A stretch of DNA of 64,000 bases from contig JAJLRJ010000010.1 of the NCBI GenBank assembly GCA_024195265.1, positions 2,066,481 through 2,130,480 of the forward strand, given 5' to 3'. Position 1 is the first letter of the stretch. Every line of letters begins with the position of its first letter. Positions 1-10,738 of the stretch are shown here, in pieces. The DNA comes from Dendrophyllia cribrosa (taxonomy: Eukaryota; Cnidaria; Anthozoa; Scleractinia; Dendrophylliidae). The translations under genes were made by a program, and so were the position numbers. Under the pieces are notes generated by a model that was not told the DNA's origin, searched no databases, and saw only the letters and a list, made by a program, of their open reading frames with translations.

Positions 1-414
1 GTTTCACGGTCTGAGGAAAATCACTCTATAACCGTCTACTTTAGACAAGGACTAGAAAATGCGACGTTATTGCAATCAGTTATACGTGTGAATAAAACAA
101 AAAATATATCGGTAACATTCGCAAAAAATCATCTTGTGTTGTCTCTGTTTCCAAGCCGCAAATTTCAAACGACTTCTTTACGCACAATAAGGTAACAGCT
201 TTCGAAGAATACTACAAAATAACAGCTATATCGAAAGACAGTTTGACAAGTGAGGGGCGTATTGACTAATTGTTATTTTTATTTCTTGCGCGTGATGTTT
301 CGTTTACCAGATGGTTATTCTGCCTAAAGTTAGCATAAATTGAGCCGCGCTTGCTCTTAAGACAGAAATTCGATTTCTAGGAAGAGAAATAGAGCTACCG
401 GGAGAACGGCAAAA

Positions 415-1383
415 ATGAACGCTACGATGAATGGATCGAGCTGCTCCAGTCTGATTAATCCTGCAGCTCAGAAAATTGGAGAAACCATTGCTTTCTCACT
501 GATCCTTGTTGTTTCGCTGGTCGGGAATTCCTTCATCGCGTTGACTGTTTATAAAACGCATTCATTGAGAAAACCGATCAATTATTTCATCGTGAACATG
601 GCAATGTCCGATCTGCTGTATGCAATATTCTGGTTCCCGTGGAATCTATCATCGTTGTACACGAACTCCTGGCATATCAGTGGTCCTCTTGGCCAGGCTT
701 TGTGTAAACTGGTCCACTTCTTATCATATACGTCCCTTTTAGTGTCCGTTCAGAGCCTGGTTCTGATAGCAGTGGATCGGTTTGGAGCTGTGGTATTTCC
801 CCTGCGTTCTCCACTCATCGGTTCAAAGCGGTGTCCGTACTTTATACTCGCCATGTGGATCGTCGCGTTGGTGGTCTTATCGCCATTCTTATTCGCCCTA
901 AAACTTGTTGAATACCAAGCGAGACAACAGCAGTGCTCAAGGCAATGGAATGAAGTCTTTGCAGATTTCTCATACCGCGCAAATTCACAGTACTTTCTTT
1001 CAATATTTGTTGTATTTATTTATATTCCCATAGCCTTGTTGGTCATACTTTACTCCATCATCGTAATTAAGCTCAAGTTACAGAAGAGTCCAGGCGAGCA
1101 ATCAGTCAACGCTGACGAAAAACGAGCGAGAAGGAACAGAAACGTTCTTAAAATGGCCATTGCTATCGTGTTAGGTTTTACATTATGCTTGGTACCCTTA
1201 ACTGTTTTCAAAGTGCTTTATTATTTTGCACAGGACACATCTTATTGTAAACTTGAACTTTATGGTGATAATGTCGCCTGGTTTATAGGTAGCGTAAATT
1301 GTGCCATAAACCCGTTTATCTGTTTCATTTTCAGTGGAAACTATCGTCAAGGTCTTAAAAGACTCTTGAAGTGTGTCGGGTAA
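415..1383 (+). CDS. Class A (rhodopsin-like) G protein-coupled receptor, intronless
   Basis: A 322-residue, seven-helix plasma-membrane receptor of the rhodopsin family, of the neuropeptide/amine-receptor-like type that is expanded in cnidarians; the ligand cannot be told from sequence. The short N-terminus has two N-glycosylation sequons (N2, N6). Helix 1 carries the GN pair (37-38), helix 2 the conserved Asp (D66), and C97 can pair with the Cys in the second extracellular loop (QQQCS). The DRY motif is DRF (121-123). The helix 6 CWxP motif is reduced to CLVP, and NPxxY in helix 7 is NPFIC (299-303), so two activation motifs are non-canonical. A basic helix-8-like tail with a Cys follows. 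The ATG at 415 has A at -3; a second ATG lies four codons on. The gene is a single exon, usual for such receptors in this lineage, and appears intact. Confidence 0.93.
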   Translation: MNATMNGSSCSSLINPAAQKIGETIAFSLILVVSLVGNSFIALTVYKTHSLRKPINYFIVNMAMSDLLYAIFWFPWNLSSLYTNSWHISGPLGQALCKLVHFLSYTSLLVSVQSLVLIAVDRFGAVVFPLRSPLIGSKRCPYFILAMWIVALVVLSPFLFALKLVEYQARQQQCSRQWNEVFADFSYRANSQYFLSIFVVFIYIPIALLVILYSIIVIKLKLQKSPGEQSVNADEKRARRNRNVLKMAIAIVLGFTLCLVPLTVFKVLYYFAQDTSYCKLELYGDNVAWFIGSVNCAINPFICFIFSGNYRQGLKRLLKCVG

Positions 1384-1623
1384 TTGTAGCCTCAGTATTC
1401 AATATTGCGCCTTAAAACATTGTGAGCGCATCGTGGCACTCCCGCCTGTAATTATTATCATTTCTAAAAACTAACCTTAACTAAAATGTAAATCAAAGGA
1501 ACGATTGTGACTACTTTTACGAATATTCAGAAAAAGATAAATAAAAAAAAAAATTTTAAATGTTAAACTTAAACAGATGATGCTTTTCTTTAGACCTGGA
1601 AAGTGTAAATATGTAAAATGTTG

Positions 1624-1642
1624 AATAAAGTGTAAGAATAAA
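1624..1642 (+). promoter_or_regulatory. Overlapping poly(A) signals of the GPCR gene
   Basis: Two AATAAA hexamers (1624-1629 and 1637-1642) lie about 240 bases after the GPCR stop codon in AT-rich sequence. They are the first canonical signals downstream and probably define the 3' end. Confidence 0.6.
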
Positions 1643-1649
1643 TTGTAAA

Positions 1650-2557
1650 TATACTAAGTGTGTATTGCAGTGTCATATCATTTTGTGATTTTTGCTTATC
1701 GTTCGCGCTTCAGGTTCCTCAGGAACTGTTTTCCATACCGTTTTAGTGCCTTTAAAGAATACTTTGTCAAAGCTAATAAAGTTTGATCTTTTTGGATTCT
1801 TCAGCTAAATATTTCAGCCGCGGAAAATTTTACGAAAAGAAATCTTCTCTCTCAAATCAGCTAGGTCAGCTCGCTGCTTTCTCTTTTCGGAAAATCCCAG
1901 CTGACCTTATTTCGTAACAAAACCACATATTTTATCCCTCTGAAAACAAAAGGCGTTGGATGACATCATGTTACGAAAGTGTGACGCGAAATTTAACAAT
2001 AGAAAGCTCTGGTTTTTAGTGTATTCAATTACGAATTTTTCACTGAGGCGACTAAAGGCTTCCGAACAGATATTTAACAGAAACGATTCGTTGGGTGTGC
2101 CTGTCATCTTGTGTGGTTTTAATAAATGATCTCATCCGCTTTTAATATTAGAAAGGTGTTCCTTTGAATCAAGGCTGTTTACCAAACATATCTTATGAAT
2201 TACGAGAAGTCTCTATCAGAATACAGAAACCATCAACAAAAAATTAAATTATTGCCGACTTGTGCTTTAACACCAAAAATAACCAACGTTTTTCAATAAG
2301 ATCCCTGGGATCGCTGTAAGACATGCAAAGACTTTGTTAATGTATTATTGAGCGAAGACTTATTTGGTAGATGAATATAAACTCTTTCCATAATTGCGAG
2401 ACAATACGGCAGCAGTCAGTTAATGACACAAGCTGCAAACCTGTAGAATTGTTTATTTATTTTATCCTTTATCCGAATCTGTCTATTAGAAGCATAACTC
2501 TTTTTCCCCATATCATGTTTTCAGTCGTCGCAAATAATAGTCGTGTATGAATGAAGA
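1650..2557. other. No recognisable feature
   Basis: AT-rich spacer between the GPCR and the first foldback element. I see no convincing coding frame, repeat or RNA gene. Confidence 0.5.
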
Positions 2558-3679
2558 ATAGAGTGTGTGCGCTCACGTGACCCTTGAATTACCGTCCGCC
2601 ATGTTGGAGGACCACTTTGATGGGTTTTCCCTGTGTTTACCTTCTAGAGAGCGGGCAGTGCGAGCGCTTTCGAAATCATAACTCGTGTTTCCTTCAACGT
2701 TATGAATTAAAATCGAAAAGGTAGCTGATATACAGTGCTTTTTTGTTATTTGTGCTAATTTAAATCCCAAAACCCCTTTTCTTTAGATAATTAGGGCCGT
2801 ATTTGTTTCGATCAATTCAATTTGCTGATTTGCCTGCCAACCCAAATTCCCTGAAAATCAACCGTACCTTTTGCTTTCCAACCGAAAATACCGGTTTTCT
2901 TGGCTAAATAGTAAGAACCCGGGGAACAAGTTCCCCACAGAAACCTGACTTCGAAACAAAATTTCGTGCAAACAAATTGCAGCGTGTAATCAAGGAACCG
3001 ACAAACTAGCTAACTTGAGACGCGCTACAAGACTGATTCTACGATTTGTCGCGACCATGAAAATGATTCCATTTTATAAAAAATATTGTTGACGTAAAAC
3101 CGATTTCATAAGTGTGGCTGATTTTCTACTCTGTGATAATGTTTTCAAGGTTTACAAAAATCGGGAACTAGTGGAAAACCTTCAGCGATTTTTAATAGTA
3201 GTAGCCGGGCACGGTCTTCAAAGGGTCTTCAAAAATGCCTCAGAAATTCTCACAGAATTTTCACGAAATGCTTCATTTAAACCTCCTAAGAGTATTCTAT
3301 CTTTGTTTAGAAATGCCAAGCGCTTCGAAAAATTATTTTGGTTTTGTAGTTGACGAATTCTCCGAGCTTGTGCATACTATAAAATCGCTGTCTTCTCGAC
3401 ACTTGGAAAATCTGCGTGTCGAGAACATAGCGATTTTATAGTATGCACAAGCTCGGAGAATTCGTCAACTACAAAACCAAAATAATTTTTCGAAGCGCTT
3501 GGCATTTCCAAACAAAGATAGAATACTAACAGGAGGTTTCTGAATGAGGCCTTTGAGATTTTAGCATATTTGACAGCATCGGAGGCTCAAGTTGTGTTGT
3601 TTCAGTCACCATTTTGATTACGTCAGTCCTCCAACATGGCCGCCGGTAAGTTTGTGACGTCATCCGCACACACACTATA
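2558..3679. mobile_element. Foldback/MITE-type element, family F, copy 1 (complete)
   Basis: Non-autonomous element of about 1.1 kb. Its ends are imperfect inverted repeats of about 50 bp: GAGTGTGTGCGCTCACGTGA followed by a block around CGCCATGTTGG on the left, matched by CCAACATGG and ATCCGCACACACACTAT on the right. It contains a long internal hairpin (3293-3526) and no usable coding capacity. The same sequence recurs, rearranged, at 38.4-42.2 kb. Target duplication is unclear: both ends abut ATAG/ATAA-like sequence. Superfamily is not assigned. Confidence 0.75.
3293..3526. repeat. Long hairpin inside family F copy 1
   Basis: Two arms of about 105 bases are nearly perfect reverse complements around a loop of about 20 bases (near 3400-3421). 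The arms share GAATTCTCCGAGCTTGTGCA and its complement. The equivalent hairpin is at 41788-42025. Confidence 0.9.
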
Positions 3680-4440
3680 AGGTAACCAAACTTATTTTTT
3701 TGCGTGTGAAAAAGGACGAAATATTAAACTGGGAGCAAGATGCTCCCAGCCTGCGAGGAAAAGTGGCGTAGTGGGTTATATTGTTTTAGAAAAGGAAAGA
3801 AAGTAACAGGCGTTGAATGATTTTTGTTTCGTGATCTTGAGAAACTTTCGGCTAGACCATTTAATGAAATGCGAGACATCAAGCGTCTCTGCTACTGGTG
3901 TTTACACAAGTTAGAGGCCCTATGAGTCACGATTAGTATTTCAAGCACTCAGCAGGGAATGAAGTTGAGCAAACTATTTCGTCTCCAACAACTAACCTAT
4001 TAGTAATTATAAGAGTTTCGTCAGGGCATATTTTTAGTGGTATAACGACCCTTTGTGAATACAACTCTCCACTTTGTATATTAATTAATGGGGTTGAACA
4101 CAGAAAAAGTTAATTTAAGACACAATGTGTAAACATCAGGGTTTTTAAGTTCCTTTATCGATTTTTAGCATTTTAAAATAAATAACAAACCCTTTTCGAA
4201 TTTCTGTCGAAGTTATAATCGGCTGATCTGTTTGTAACTAACAGAGATTTGTTTTTTTTTAATATTTTCATTCCTTTTTGTCTTTTTAAGTTGACGCAAA
4301 GATACTGTCGTGTGTAAATAAAGATAGACTGACCAATGATTTACTTTTCTCAACGGATAATAAAAAAGACGGAATTCATGCAACCGCGTTCCTGTCCTGC
4401 TGTTGTCGTCGCGCTATCGAGGAATCTCTGAAAGAAGGCT
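3680..4440. other. No recognisable feature
   Basis: Unique-looking AT-rich sequence; no coding region, repeat array or RNA gene could be supported. Confidence 0.45.
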
Positions 4441-4465
4441 CACTTGAAAAAATAATCAAAGGTTC

Positions 4466-4720
4466 CTATGAACCAACTCGTGAATACGAAACAACATTCG
4501 GACCTTCCCCTCTCCTAGGCGTTTTGCTCCATCGAGCCCCACCCCCTGTGTCCAACTCCCCACCCTCCCCTCCCTCCTATGAGCCAACTCGTGAATACGA
4601 AACAACATTCCGACCTTCCTCTCTCCTAGGCGTTTTGCTCCATCGACCCCCACTCCCTGTGTCCAACTCCCCACCCTCCCCTCCCTCCACCCCCTGTGTC
4701 CAACTCCCCACCCTCCCATC
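4466..4720. repeat. Two-copy tandem repeat of about 110 bp, C/T-rich
   Basis: A unit beginning CTATGAACCAACTCGTGAAT (4466) is repeated from about 4577, followed by partial repeats of the CCCCCTGTGTCCAACTCCCC segment up to about 4720. Open frames here on both strands are a by-product of the repeat. Confidence 0.8.
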
Positions 4721-5075
4721 CTTTCAACGCCGTCTCCATGGATAAGGCAGGTGGCCTCTCATCCCCTCTTTCTCCTCTCCTCTTCCTTCTATCCTCCCTT
4801 CTCTCTCCCTCTCTTTCCGAAATTGTTTTTGTATTAACAGAAACCACAAAAATCATGGTCCAGTTTTGCGATAAATTACCACCCTAGAGTACCAAAACTG
4901 TCGAGGAGTTTCTCTAGTCATAGATAGGCTGGCTCTGAATGAATTGCAACTTGACAAAAATTAGCTAAACGTTTTCAAGTTCTCACATTTTCGTTTTCAA
5001 AATGCACTAGAACAGACCATGATTTGTTCTTCTTTCAAGAATTGGTTGATTTCTTTCTCGTGGTGTTTTAGCGGG
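4721..5075. other. Pyrimidine-rich tract and unique spacer
   Basis: About 100 bases of CTCC/TTCC-rich sequence (4755-4820), then unique AT-rich DNA. No gene seen. Confidence 0.4.
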
Positions 5076-6545
5076 CCTCTTTACACTGGGCACTTAAGTA
5101 AGACTTAAGAGCGCCTAAGTCTTACTTAGCCAAAAAATTGTGTGTGATGGCCTAAGTAAAAACTGAACGCACTTGACTTAGCATCTCATTAAAGTCGGCA
5201 AATTGAAAGGATTCAAGTAAGACTTAAGGTTCTGCAAAACCATCCTTATCGAAACAAGTCGACTTATCGTGCCGTGGGGCGGATCACCATGCCAATCAAG
5301 CCAATTAACTCCATGCCTTCGCAAACATCGCGGCATCGCTGTTTTCGGCTGTTCGGTAATTGGTAGCAGCAAGTTGTTTTCAAAATTATCAAAATGTCAA
5401 ACGATGGTCACGAAGGACACGATTCACCAATTCCTTCGAATTTGATCCTTATGCATACGACAACGGAGTCTTTATCGTCGAGTGTTTTCGCGCGAGACAT
5501 CGTCATCAAAATTGAACATCTGAACAGCTAATTCTACAATTTACAGCTTGTATTTCTTTTAACATGTTCTAAATCATTGGTTATATATGTTATTCATGTT
5601 ATTCGTCCAAAAGTTTTACGTCTACGGGCTTTCTCCTTTGAAGATACGGCGTTGTAAATTTGTTTACTTTTAAGCAGCGTCTTCGCTCGGCTATCTCAAG
5701 TCAACTTAAGTTTGAGTAGCACTTTTTGTCGCGGGTCGCGAGTCGCGACTGAAAGTCGTGGGTGCGGGTGCGGGTAAAAGGTGCGGGTGCGGGTGCGGGT
5801 AAAAGTCGCGGGTAACAAATTATCAAAAAATTAAAATAAAATACCAAAAATTAGAAAGAGAAAATTACCAAGAACTTGCTTCTCCCAAGGCGGAGTTTCG
5901 AATTTTATCGTCCACTAATCATACTAGAAATTTTGCAGTAGCATAGCCACAATTAGTGACTCTTTACTATTGTTAACAGATCGAATCACAATGTAAAAAA
6001 AATTGTTTTTGTTTCTTTTTGTGTGCGCGGAGAGAGGAAAATCGGAAAACCCGGCGAAGCCTTTGCACAGCGGTATATATATATTTTTACCGTTTCGTCA
6101 TGTTCAATCGTAAGCCGTCGGTAACAAAAGAATAACCGCCAAAATCGGACAAAATAATTTATAAACAAAATCAATAATTATCAATTTAAAGTGAAAATTC
6201 CTGATAACGTCCAGGCATTTATGCTGAGCCGATTTCAAGGAATCTTCAAAGGAAATACGAGGCTTATTAATATGTACCGTTCAAATTAATAAAGACCTTA
6301 CGAATTTCAAACCACGACGGCGACACCAACGCAAACGTCACTAAAAAATCAATCCGCAGTTATAAAACTACTTCGCGATTATATAAATCGGCAAGTTCAA
6401 TTTGTATAATGTAGCCGAACTACCCGCGTGTTGAATTTGTAGAGAAGGATTCTTTAAAGTTCAGATAGAGAAAGGAAAATTCACAGTCACGTGTACGCGT
6501 TTTCTTCAAAACCTCGAATTTGGTATTTTGCAGAGAACGTCAGAG

Positions 6546-8084
6546 AATTGTGCCAAAACGTATACACTAGACTTCCTCAAACGTTCTTCGCTTCTTATTT
6601 CCGGTTCCGATAGTAGGCCCGTGCTCCCGCTCCCACGGCAAGTGTAGATGATGATTCGTCTTGCTTGGAAAAATTCAAGAAAAACCTTATGGTGGGGTGT
6701 ACACCCGTATACACCCTTTGTACACCCTTTGTACACCCGAGGTTTAATCGGTACATAAACTTACAATATTACAAGGAAATTGACGGTTTGCTCATCTCTA
6801 TGTAACAGCGACGTGCATTGAAATGGGAGTGAAAAAAAATCCATCTGTCCACTGTGAACAGCCGCAAACCCCCTTGGACCGAAAAAGCGCAACGTGTAAA
6901 TCGTCTTTACTTAATATGACAACTTATTTTAAGTAATGCTACATTATTTTCTTTTTCTGCAACTCAAGACATAAAAAATAGTTTTTGGTTGGGATAAATG
7001 CATTATCTCCGCAATTATTTTTTAGTTATTTTTTTATCTCCGCAATTATCAGCAGCCATTTATTTAAATGCTTTTTGTCACTCTATATAGTCTGTATGAC
7101 ATTTTCTTTCCTTTGTTCCTCTGTGCTCTGCAGTCCGAATAGGGCGTCCGCTCAATACGCCGAGATATGCAGGATCTTTGCTGTGATAATGAGAATGTCA
7201 CTGTCCCCTTCATGCTGAATCGTGCTATCATTTTTTCGCGTTGATTGAATTGCTACAATGAGCGCCGCAAAACGTCTTTTTCTTTCTTTCCACCCTAGTA
7301 ATAGCCTGCGAATACAGCCGCCTCTCATCGCTCCCGGCCTCTAGGGGCGTTCGCGCGAACGCCCCTAGCGGCCGGGAGCGATAAGAGGCGGCTGCCGGTG
7401 ATTCGCAGGCTACTCTAGTAAGGATAAGACACGTCAAATTGAACAAAGGAAACTTGGATTTTATTTTCAGTGGCAAGAGTTCATTATATTAAAGTGTTCG
7501 TTTTATAGTACAGGTCAGGTTTTGACGTTGAGAAATGACCATTTATTCAATGTAAGTGTCCGTGTCCGCTTTATTGAGGTGTTCACTTAAGAGAGGCAGT
7601 TTTTACGGTTAATCATGGGTTAATACGGGAACAAAATTTTGGGACATCGACAATTCAGGTTTCACTGTATTTTTTTCTTCCACAAAACTTCACTAGTTTC
7701 GGGTGTACTTAAAAAGAAGTTATGATTTGATAGTGAACATTGGTCGTTCGTGTCAATGTCGGCGCGGTCGCACGAAGGAATTTGTTATCCTTGGCCCGTC
7801 GAGTTTTTCACACGGTACTGGCTTGATCAGCGCCGGGGTAAAAAGAGAAAGAGGGTGCCATGGTAACAGTATGCGTGCACGTGTGCTAAACTTTAATTTA
7901 TAGTTTTGAATTTCACGGAGTATTAAACAGTACGAAGAACATTTTCTGGTTCCATTTCGTTCGATCCTTTTTTGTCATGGAGCCCGACAGTTCGCCCAAG
8001 CCAGGGCCTAGTTATGAGGATGTTGTTAACTAATGGTTCCAAATCACCCATGCGAAACAGCTGGTGGTTGAAGTATCAGGTTGA
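6546..8084. other. Central spacer of the foldback element
   Basis: About 1.5 kb between the long arms. It holds a small tandem of TGTACACCC motifs (6694-6738) and the 111-bp palindrome at 7302-7412. No coding region is supported. Confidence 0.5.
7302..7412. mobile_element. 111-bp palindromic MITE with Academ-like ends
   Basis: An almost fully palindromic insertion starting TAGCCTGCGAAT and ending ATTCGCAGGCTA, with a GC-rich centre (GGGGCGTTCGCGCGAACGCC). It is flanked by CCCTAGTAA (7293-7301) and CTCTAGTAA (7413-7421), a 9-bp duplication with one mismatch. The ends TAGCC/GGCTA and the 9-bp duplication match the large Academ-type element at 16279-26663. It could be a miniature derivative mobilised by that kind of transposase. 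Confidence 0.75.
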
Positions 8085-9330
8085 AGACTTTGCAAATTAC
8101 CAAATTCAAGGTTTTAAGAGAACGCGAACACGTGACTGTGAATTTTCGTTGAAACTCTATCTGAACTTTAAAGAAGCCTTCTCTACAAATTCAACACGCG
8201 GGTAGTTCGGCTACATTATACAAATTGAACTTGTCGATTTATATAATCGCGAAGTAGTTTTATAACTGCGGATTGATTTTTTAGTGACGTTTGCGTTGGT
8301 GTCGCCGTCGTGGTTTGAAATTCGTAAGGTCTTATTAATTTGAACGGTACATATTAATAAGCTTCGTATTTCCTTTAAAGATTCCTTGAAATCGGCTCAG
8401 CATAAATGCCTGGACGTTATCAGGAATTTTCACTTTAAATTGAAAATTATTGCTTTTGTTTATAAATTATTTTGTCCGATTTTGGCGGTTATTCTTTTGT
8501 TATCGACCGCTTACGATTGAACATGACAAAACGGTAAAAAAATATATATATATACCGCTGTGCAAAGGCTTCGCCGGGTTTTCCGATTTTCCTCAGCTCT
8601 CTCCGCGCACACAAAAAGAAACAAAAACAAATTTTTAACATTGTAATTCGATCTGTTAACAATAGTGAGGAGCCACTAATTGTGGCTATGCCACTGCAAA
8701 ATTTCTAGTATGATTAGTGGACGATAAAATTCGAAACTCCGCTTTGGGAGAAGCAAGTTTTTAGTAATTTTCTCTTTTTAATTTTTGGTATTTTATTTTA
8801 ACTTTTTGATAATTTGTTACCCGCGACTTTTACCCGCACCCGCACCTTTTACACGCACCCGCACCTGTTACCCGCACCCGCACTTATCACCCGCACCCGC
8901 ACCCACGACTTTCAGTCGCGACTCGCGACCCGCGACAAAAAGTGCTACTCCTTAAGTTTTTGCATTTACCCGTGTATGAAGAGCTAAGTAAGAGCTAAGT
9001 AAGAAAATCGTACTTTACTTGAGCGTTCGTTAAGTTTACTTGAGATCTAGTGTAAAGTACGGTGGCTCATAACGGACACCGCTTTCAATAATAATTTTCA
9101 CAAACATTTTCAAAGAAAAGCATTACCAAGTGAATTATACACTCCGATTAAAAGAAATCCCCGCACCCAGCAAACAAAAAAACCTATACACTGCAAACAA
9201 AACAAACCCGCACTTCAAACAAAATAAATTCGCACACTGCAAACAAAATAAATCCCCACACAACAAACAAAATAAATCCCGCGCACTGCAAACAAAAACA
9301 AATCCGCGCACTGGGAGCAAAAAAAAAAAA

Positions 9331-10700
9331 TCCGCACACTCCCCTAAAAAAAAATCCGCACACTCCCCTAAAAAAAAATCCGCACACTCCCCTGAAAAAA
9401 ATCCGCACACTCCCCTAAAAAAAAAATCCGCACACTCCCCTGAAAAAAATCCGCACACTCCCCTGAAAAAAATCCGCACACTCCCCTGAAAAAAATCCGC
9501 ACACTCCCCTAAAAAAAAATCCGCACACTCCCCTAAAAAAAAAATCCGCACACTCCCCTAAAAAAAAATCCGCACACTCCCCTAAAAAAAAATCCGCACA
9601 CTCCCCTGAAAAAAAATCCGCACACTCCCCTGAAAAAAAATCCGCACACTCCCCTAAAAAAAAAATCCGCACACTCCCCTGAAAAAAAAATCCGCACACT
9701 CCCCTAAAAAAAAATCCGCACACTCCCCTAAAAAAAAATCCGCACACTCCCCTGAAAAAAAAATCCGCACACTCCCCTGAAAAAAAATCCGCACACTCCC
9801 CTAAAAAAAAAATCCGCACACTCCCCTGAAAAAAAAATCCGCACACTCCCCTAAAAAAAAATCCGCACACTCCCCTAAAAAAAAATCCGCACACTCCCCT
9901 GAAAAAAAAATCCGCACACTCCCCTAAAAAAAAAATCCGCACACTCCCCTAAAAAAAAAATCCGCACACTCCCCTGAAAAAAAATCCGCACACTCCCCTA
10001 AAAAAAAAATCCGCACACTCCCCTAAAAAAAAATCCGCACACTCCCCTGAAAAAAAAATCCGTACACTCCCCTAAAAAAAAATCCGCACACTCCCCTGAA
10101 AAAAAATCCGCACACTCCCCTGAAAAAAATCCGCTCACTCCCCTGAAAAAAATCCGCACACTCCCCTAAAAAAAAATCCGCACACTCCCCTAAAAAAAAA
10201 TCCGCACACTCCCCTAAAAAAAATCCGCACACTCCCCTAAAAAAAAAATCCGCACACTCCCCTAAAAAAAAAATCCGTACACTCCCCTAAAAAAAAAATC
10301 CGCACACTCCCCTAAAAAAAAAATCCGCACACTCCCCTGAAAAAAAAATCCGCACACTCCCCTGAAAAAAATCCGCACACTCCCCTGAAAAAAAAATCCG
10401 CACACTCCCCTAAAAAAAAAATCCGCACACTCCCCTGAAAAAAAAATCCGCACACTCCCCTGAAAAAAATCCGCACACTCCCCTGAAAAAAATCCGCACA
10501 CTCCCCTGAAAAAAATCCGCACACTCCCCTGAAAAAAATCCGCACACTCCCCTGAAAAAAATCCGTACACTCCCCTAAAAAAAAATCCGCACACTCCCCT
10601 GAAAAAAAAATCCGCACACTCCCCTGAAAAAAATCCGCACACTCCCCTGAAAAAAATCCGCACACTCCCCTAAAAAAAAATCCGCACACTCCCAAAAAAA
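9331..10700. repeat. Tandem array of an approximately 20-bp unit (CCGCACACTCCCCT + A-run)
   Basis: Some 65-70 units of TCCGCACACTCCCCT followed by GA(n) or A(n), the A-run varying from 6 to 10. It lies inside the left arm of the IS3EU-like element. The right arm has only about seven degenerate units (27302-27475), so the array expanded or contracted after the arms formed. Long open frames on the minus strand across it are repeat artefacts. Confidence 0.95.
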
Positions 10701-10738
10701 AACCTATGCGCGCGCATGTGTACGAGTAGGACCGAAAC

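Larger units (their letters stand above)
5076..9057. mobile_element. Long-arm foldback element
   Basis: Two arms of about 850 bases (about 5705-6545 and 8085-8945) are reverse complements with few differences. They share a GC-rich block of GTGCGGGTGCGGGT repeats, a TATATATATA stretch and a CACGTGAC segment. Outside the arms, subterminal sequence is full of AAGTAAG/CTTACTTAG motifs. The outermost ends read CTTTACACT (5076) and AGTGTAAAG (ending 9057). No transposase frame is seen, so it would be non-autonomous. The right terminus is exactly where the IS3EU-like element inserted, so the last bases, GTAAAG, are now duplicated at 27716-27721. The two outer regions are less alike than the inner arms. 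Confidence 0.7.

Noticed and set aside
7302..7412. Rho-independent-like terminator or tRNA in the GC-rich hairpin
   Set aside because: It is a 111-bp palindrome with target duplications; no tRNA fold, and bacterial terminators do not apply.
9331..10700. CRISPR-like look of regularly spaced short repeats
   Set aside because: There are no unique spacers, the units are directly tandem, and the genome is eukaryotic.
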